Positions 41,009-42,385 of a stretch of 42,385 bases of DNA are shown here, in pieces. The position numbers were made by a program, and so were the translations under genes. Within the stretch, counting starts at the first letter, position 1. Every line of letters begins with the position of its first letter. Under the pieces are notes generated by a model, which had not been told where the DNA came from, searched no databases, and saw nothing but the letters and a program-made list of their open reading frames with translations. The stretch spans positions 1 to 42,385 of the forward strand of contig JAVBKP010000107.1 in assembly GCA_031553975.1 (NCBI GenBank), read 5' to 3'. The DNA comes from JAVBKP01 sp031553975 (lineage in GTDB: Bacteria > Bacillota > Clostridia > Peptostreptococcales > Anaerovoracaceae).

Positions 41009-42385
41009 CTATACCATACCTACCCAATTCAAAAATATACTCATTTTCGTAAGACCTATTGTTTAAAAATCTTGCAGCATATGTACCACCACATTTTCCT
41101 GCTATGAGACAATTACATTTTGAAAGAATGTATATAGCAGATAGGTATTCTAGACCTTTCAAATATTGATCATTTTCCCTATCAAATCCAGTTTCTGTAA
41201 CATAGTTGCCTCTCGTATAATCAAAATCATCATAGTATTGACTTTCATTTACCAGAACTTTTAAAGGAAATTTGTCATTAAACAACCGCACAACTTCAAA
41301 TTCCTCTGTTGATAAATATATATATTCACAGTTCCATTCGCTCATACTTGTGCGAACTTTTTCAATCACATCTTCGATTTTAGGTTGAATTGGATGCAGG
41401 TAAGGTTTTCCGTTGGTGTAGTCAGAACCTCTGCATTTTACCCCCAAAACCCGCATATTGGGTTTAATTAACATCCTATATTCGTTATCAACGTATGCCT
41501 GCGTTGACTTGTTTAATTTTAAAAGATTTTCATGTAGCGTACACCAGAAATCGAAGCCTAATTCATCTTGCAAATCATTATACCCGTTTATCATAGGAAT
41601 ATCTTGCATCGGATTTTTTTTTACTTTATATCCCTTGACATCATTTAGCCCTAAACCTAATGGTTGTTCAAAATAATATTCCCAAGCGTTTTCCTTGCCA
41701 AGTCTATCGTCAGAAAGATAGCTATTTTTATAGTTTTGCATATCTATAACAGGAATATATCCTTTTGCAATAGCATAAGCAGAATGTGTTAGCGCAGAAT
41801 GTACATAAGAGAATAATCCTGCCCTATAATCTGTTCGTCCAATACAATAAAAAATCTTCTTAGATTTTTTATTGTATTTAATATAATCAAGTTTACTTCT
41901 TAAAACGCTTAAATTTAATAATGGGCGTGTAATCCGAGGATATGATTTGATAATACACATATCAAGCGGATGTAGAAAAAACAAAAAACAAAATCGAATT
42001 TTAGTAAAAACTGACAATGGCATATATTTTTTCATGACAGAAATTAAGTTTTTAATATTCATATGAATCCCTTTTAAAATTTTTTTTATTGTTAATCTGG
42101 GAAGAAAAGTAGTAATTCTAAATAGTATGTTTAAAATTGTTAAAAGTAAGACTTTAAAAGTCATAACTTCTAATAACTTTATTGATTTTTCTAATGGTAC
42201 TCGTCTTTCAACCTTTAAAATTTCCAAATAATTACTGGCAGCAAATTTAGATTTCAATAAGAAAAAATCATATTTAAAATTAAAATACACCTCGATTTTT
42301 GAACACAAATCAAAAAATCCAATTATCGTACCAATTCTATCTTTTGCAAAAATTGCATTTGCATTATCATCAAATCTAATCCTAT
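40992..42385 (-). CDS. Fucosyltransferase-like protein; frame open to the window edge
   Basis: A distinct protein of 356 residues begins at an internal ATG (42062) six bases after AAAGGG. It has GVKCRGSDYTNG (a nucleotide-sugar-binding Arg motif as in NodZ/O-fucosyltransferases), YIYLSTEEFEVV and the C-terminal block YLSAIYILSKCNCLIAGKCG, then GTYAARFLNN. A fucosyl role fits the manC-gmd-fcl genes in the same arm. However, no stop codon separates it from the upstream frame. At least 107 further codons (RIRFDDNANAIF to KKILKGIH) run to base 42385 and look like the basic helical tail of a family 2 glycosyltransferase. Either this is a two-domain fusion, or the upstream gene has lost its stop. 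The start lies outside the window if fused. Confidence 0.75.
   Translation of the reverse strand, partial: RIRFDDNANAIFAKDRIGTIIGFFDLCSKIEVYFNFKYDFFLLKSKFAASNYLEILKVERRVPLEKSIKLLEVMTFKVLLLTILNILFRITTFLPRLTIKKILKGIHMNIKNLISVMKKYMPLSVFTKIRFCFLFFLHPLDMCIIKSYPRITRPLLNLSVLRSKLDYIKYNKKSKKIFYCIGRTDYRAGLFSYVHSALTHSAYAIAKGYIPVIDMQNYKNSYLSDDRLGKENAWEYYFEQPLGLGLNDVKGYKVKKNPMQDIPMINGYNDLQDELGFDFWCTLHENLLKLNKSTQAYVDNEYRMLIKPNMRVLGVKCRGSDYTNGKPYLHPIQPKIEDVIEKVRTSMSEWNCEYIYLSTEEFEVVRLFNDKFPLKVLVNESQYYDDFDYTRGNYVTETGFDRENDQYLKGLEYLSAIYILSKCNCLIAGKCGGTYAARFLNNRSYENEYIFELGRYGIDDNEK

Overview
The window is from a low-GC Gram-positive (Bacillota), most likely a member of the Clostridia. The evidence is the informational gene order (rho, DUF1385, prmC, rpmE, prfA, Sua5, rpiB, upp, tyrS, then rplM-rpsI), strong AGGAGG-type ribosome binding sites, surface proteins with S-layer homology (SLH) domains, and an LCP cell-wall ligase. 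I cannot name the genus.

Layout. (1) 1-2121: a GLUG-repeat surface protein, cut off by the window start. (2) 2122-3060: mobile-DNA debris with two tyrosine-integrase C-terminal remnants and a hicB-hicA pair whose toxin gene carries a premature stop. (3) 3192-14907, minus strand: housekeeping genes. rplM-rpsI has a consensus promoter and a structured leader. An LCP-SLH-rho-DUF1385-prmC series is followed by rpmE and prfA-Sua5-rpiB-upp-tyrS. (4) 14908-20340: a surface locus with a divergent intergenic region holding a structured RNA and a pair of inverted repeats, a Xer-like recombinase, a large SLH S-layer protein, and a TolC-family secreted protein. (5) 20500-22656: regulators. A PlcR-like HTH-TPR regulator faces an unlisted 42-codon gene for a secreted peptide ending SDMPWV, which looks like a quorum-sensing pair. 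A DUF1294 membrane protein and a small XRE regulator follow. (6) 22711-42385: a surface-polysaccharide cluster.

The polysaccharide cluster has two arms that meet at a shared terminator near 28.73 kb. The plus arm makes UDP-glucuronate and UDP-xylose (Ugd, Uxs) and encodes a Wzy/WaaL-like membrane protein, an SDR and the initiating sugar transferase. The minus arm makes GDP-mannose and GDP-L-fucose (ManC, Gmd, Fcl) and encodes a fucosyltransferase-like protein, three other glycosyltransferases, a deacetylase, a methyltransferase, a CysC-like kinase fused to a methyltransferase, and an alkaline-phosphatase-superfamily hydrolase. The minus arm is interrupted by an IS-transposase remnant and by a decayed Abi_2 (AbiD/AbiF-type) gene that still has a promoter and a short terminator-ended RNA upstream. 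DNA beyond about 34 kb is visibly richer in A and T than the housekeeping part, which suggests horizontal exchange.

The observations I rate highest are the PlcR/PapR-like pair, the Abi_2 RNA plus broken effector, the possible invertible segment beside the recombinase and S-layer gene, and the CysC-methyltransferase fusion next to a sulfatase-fold enzyme.
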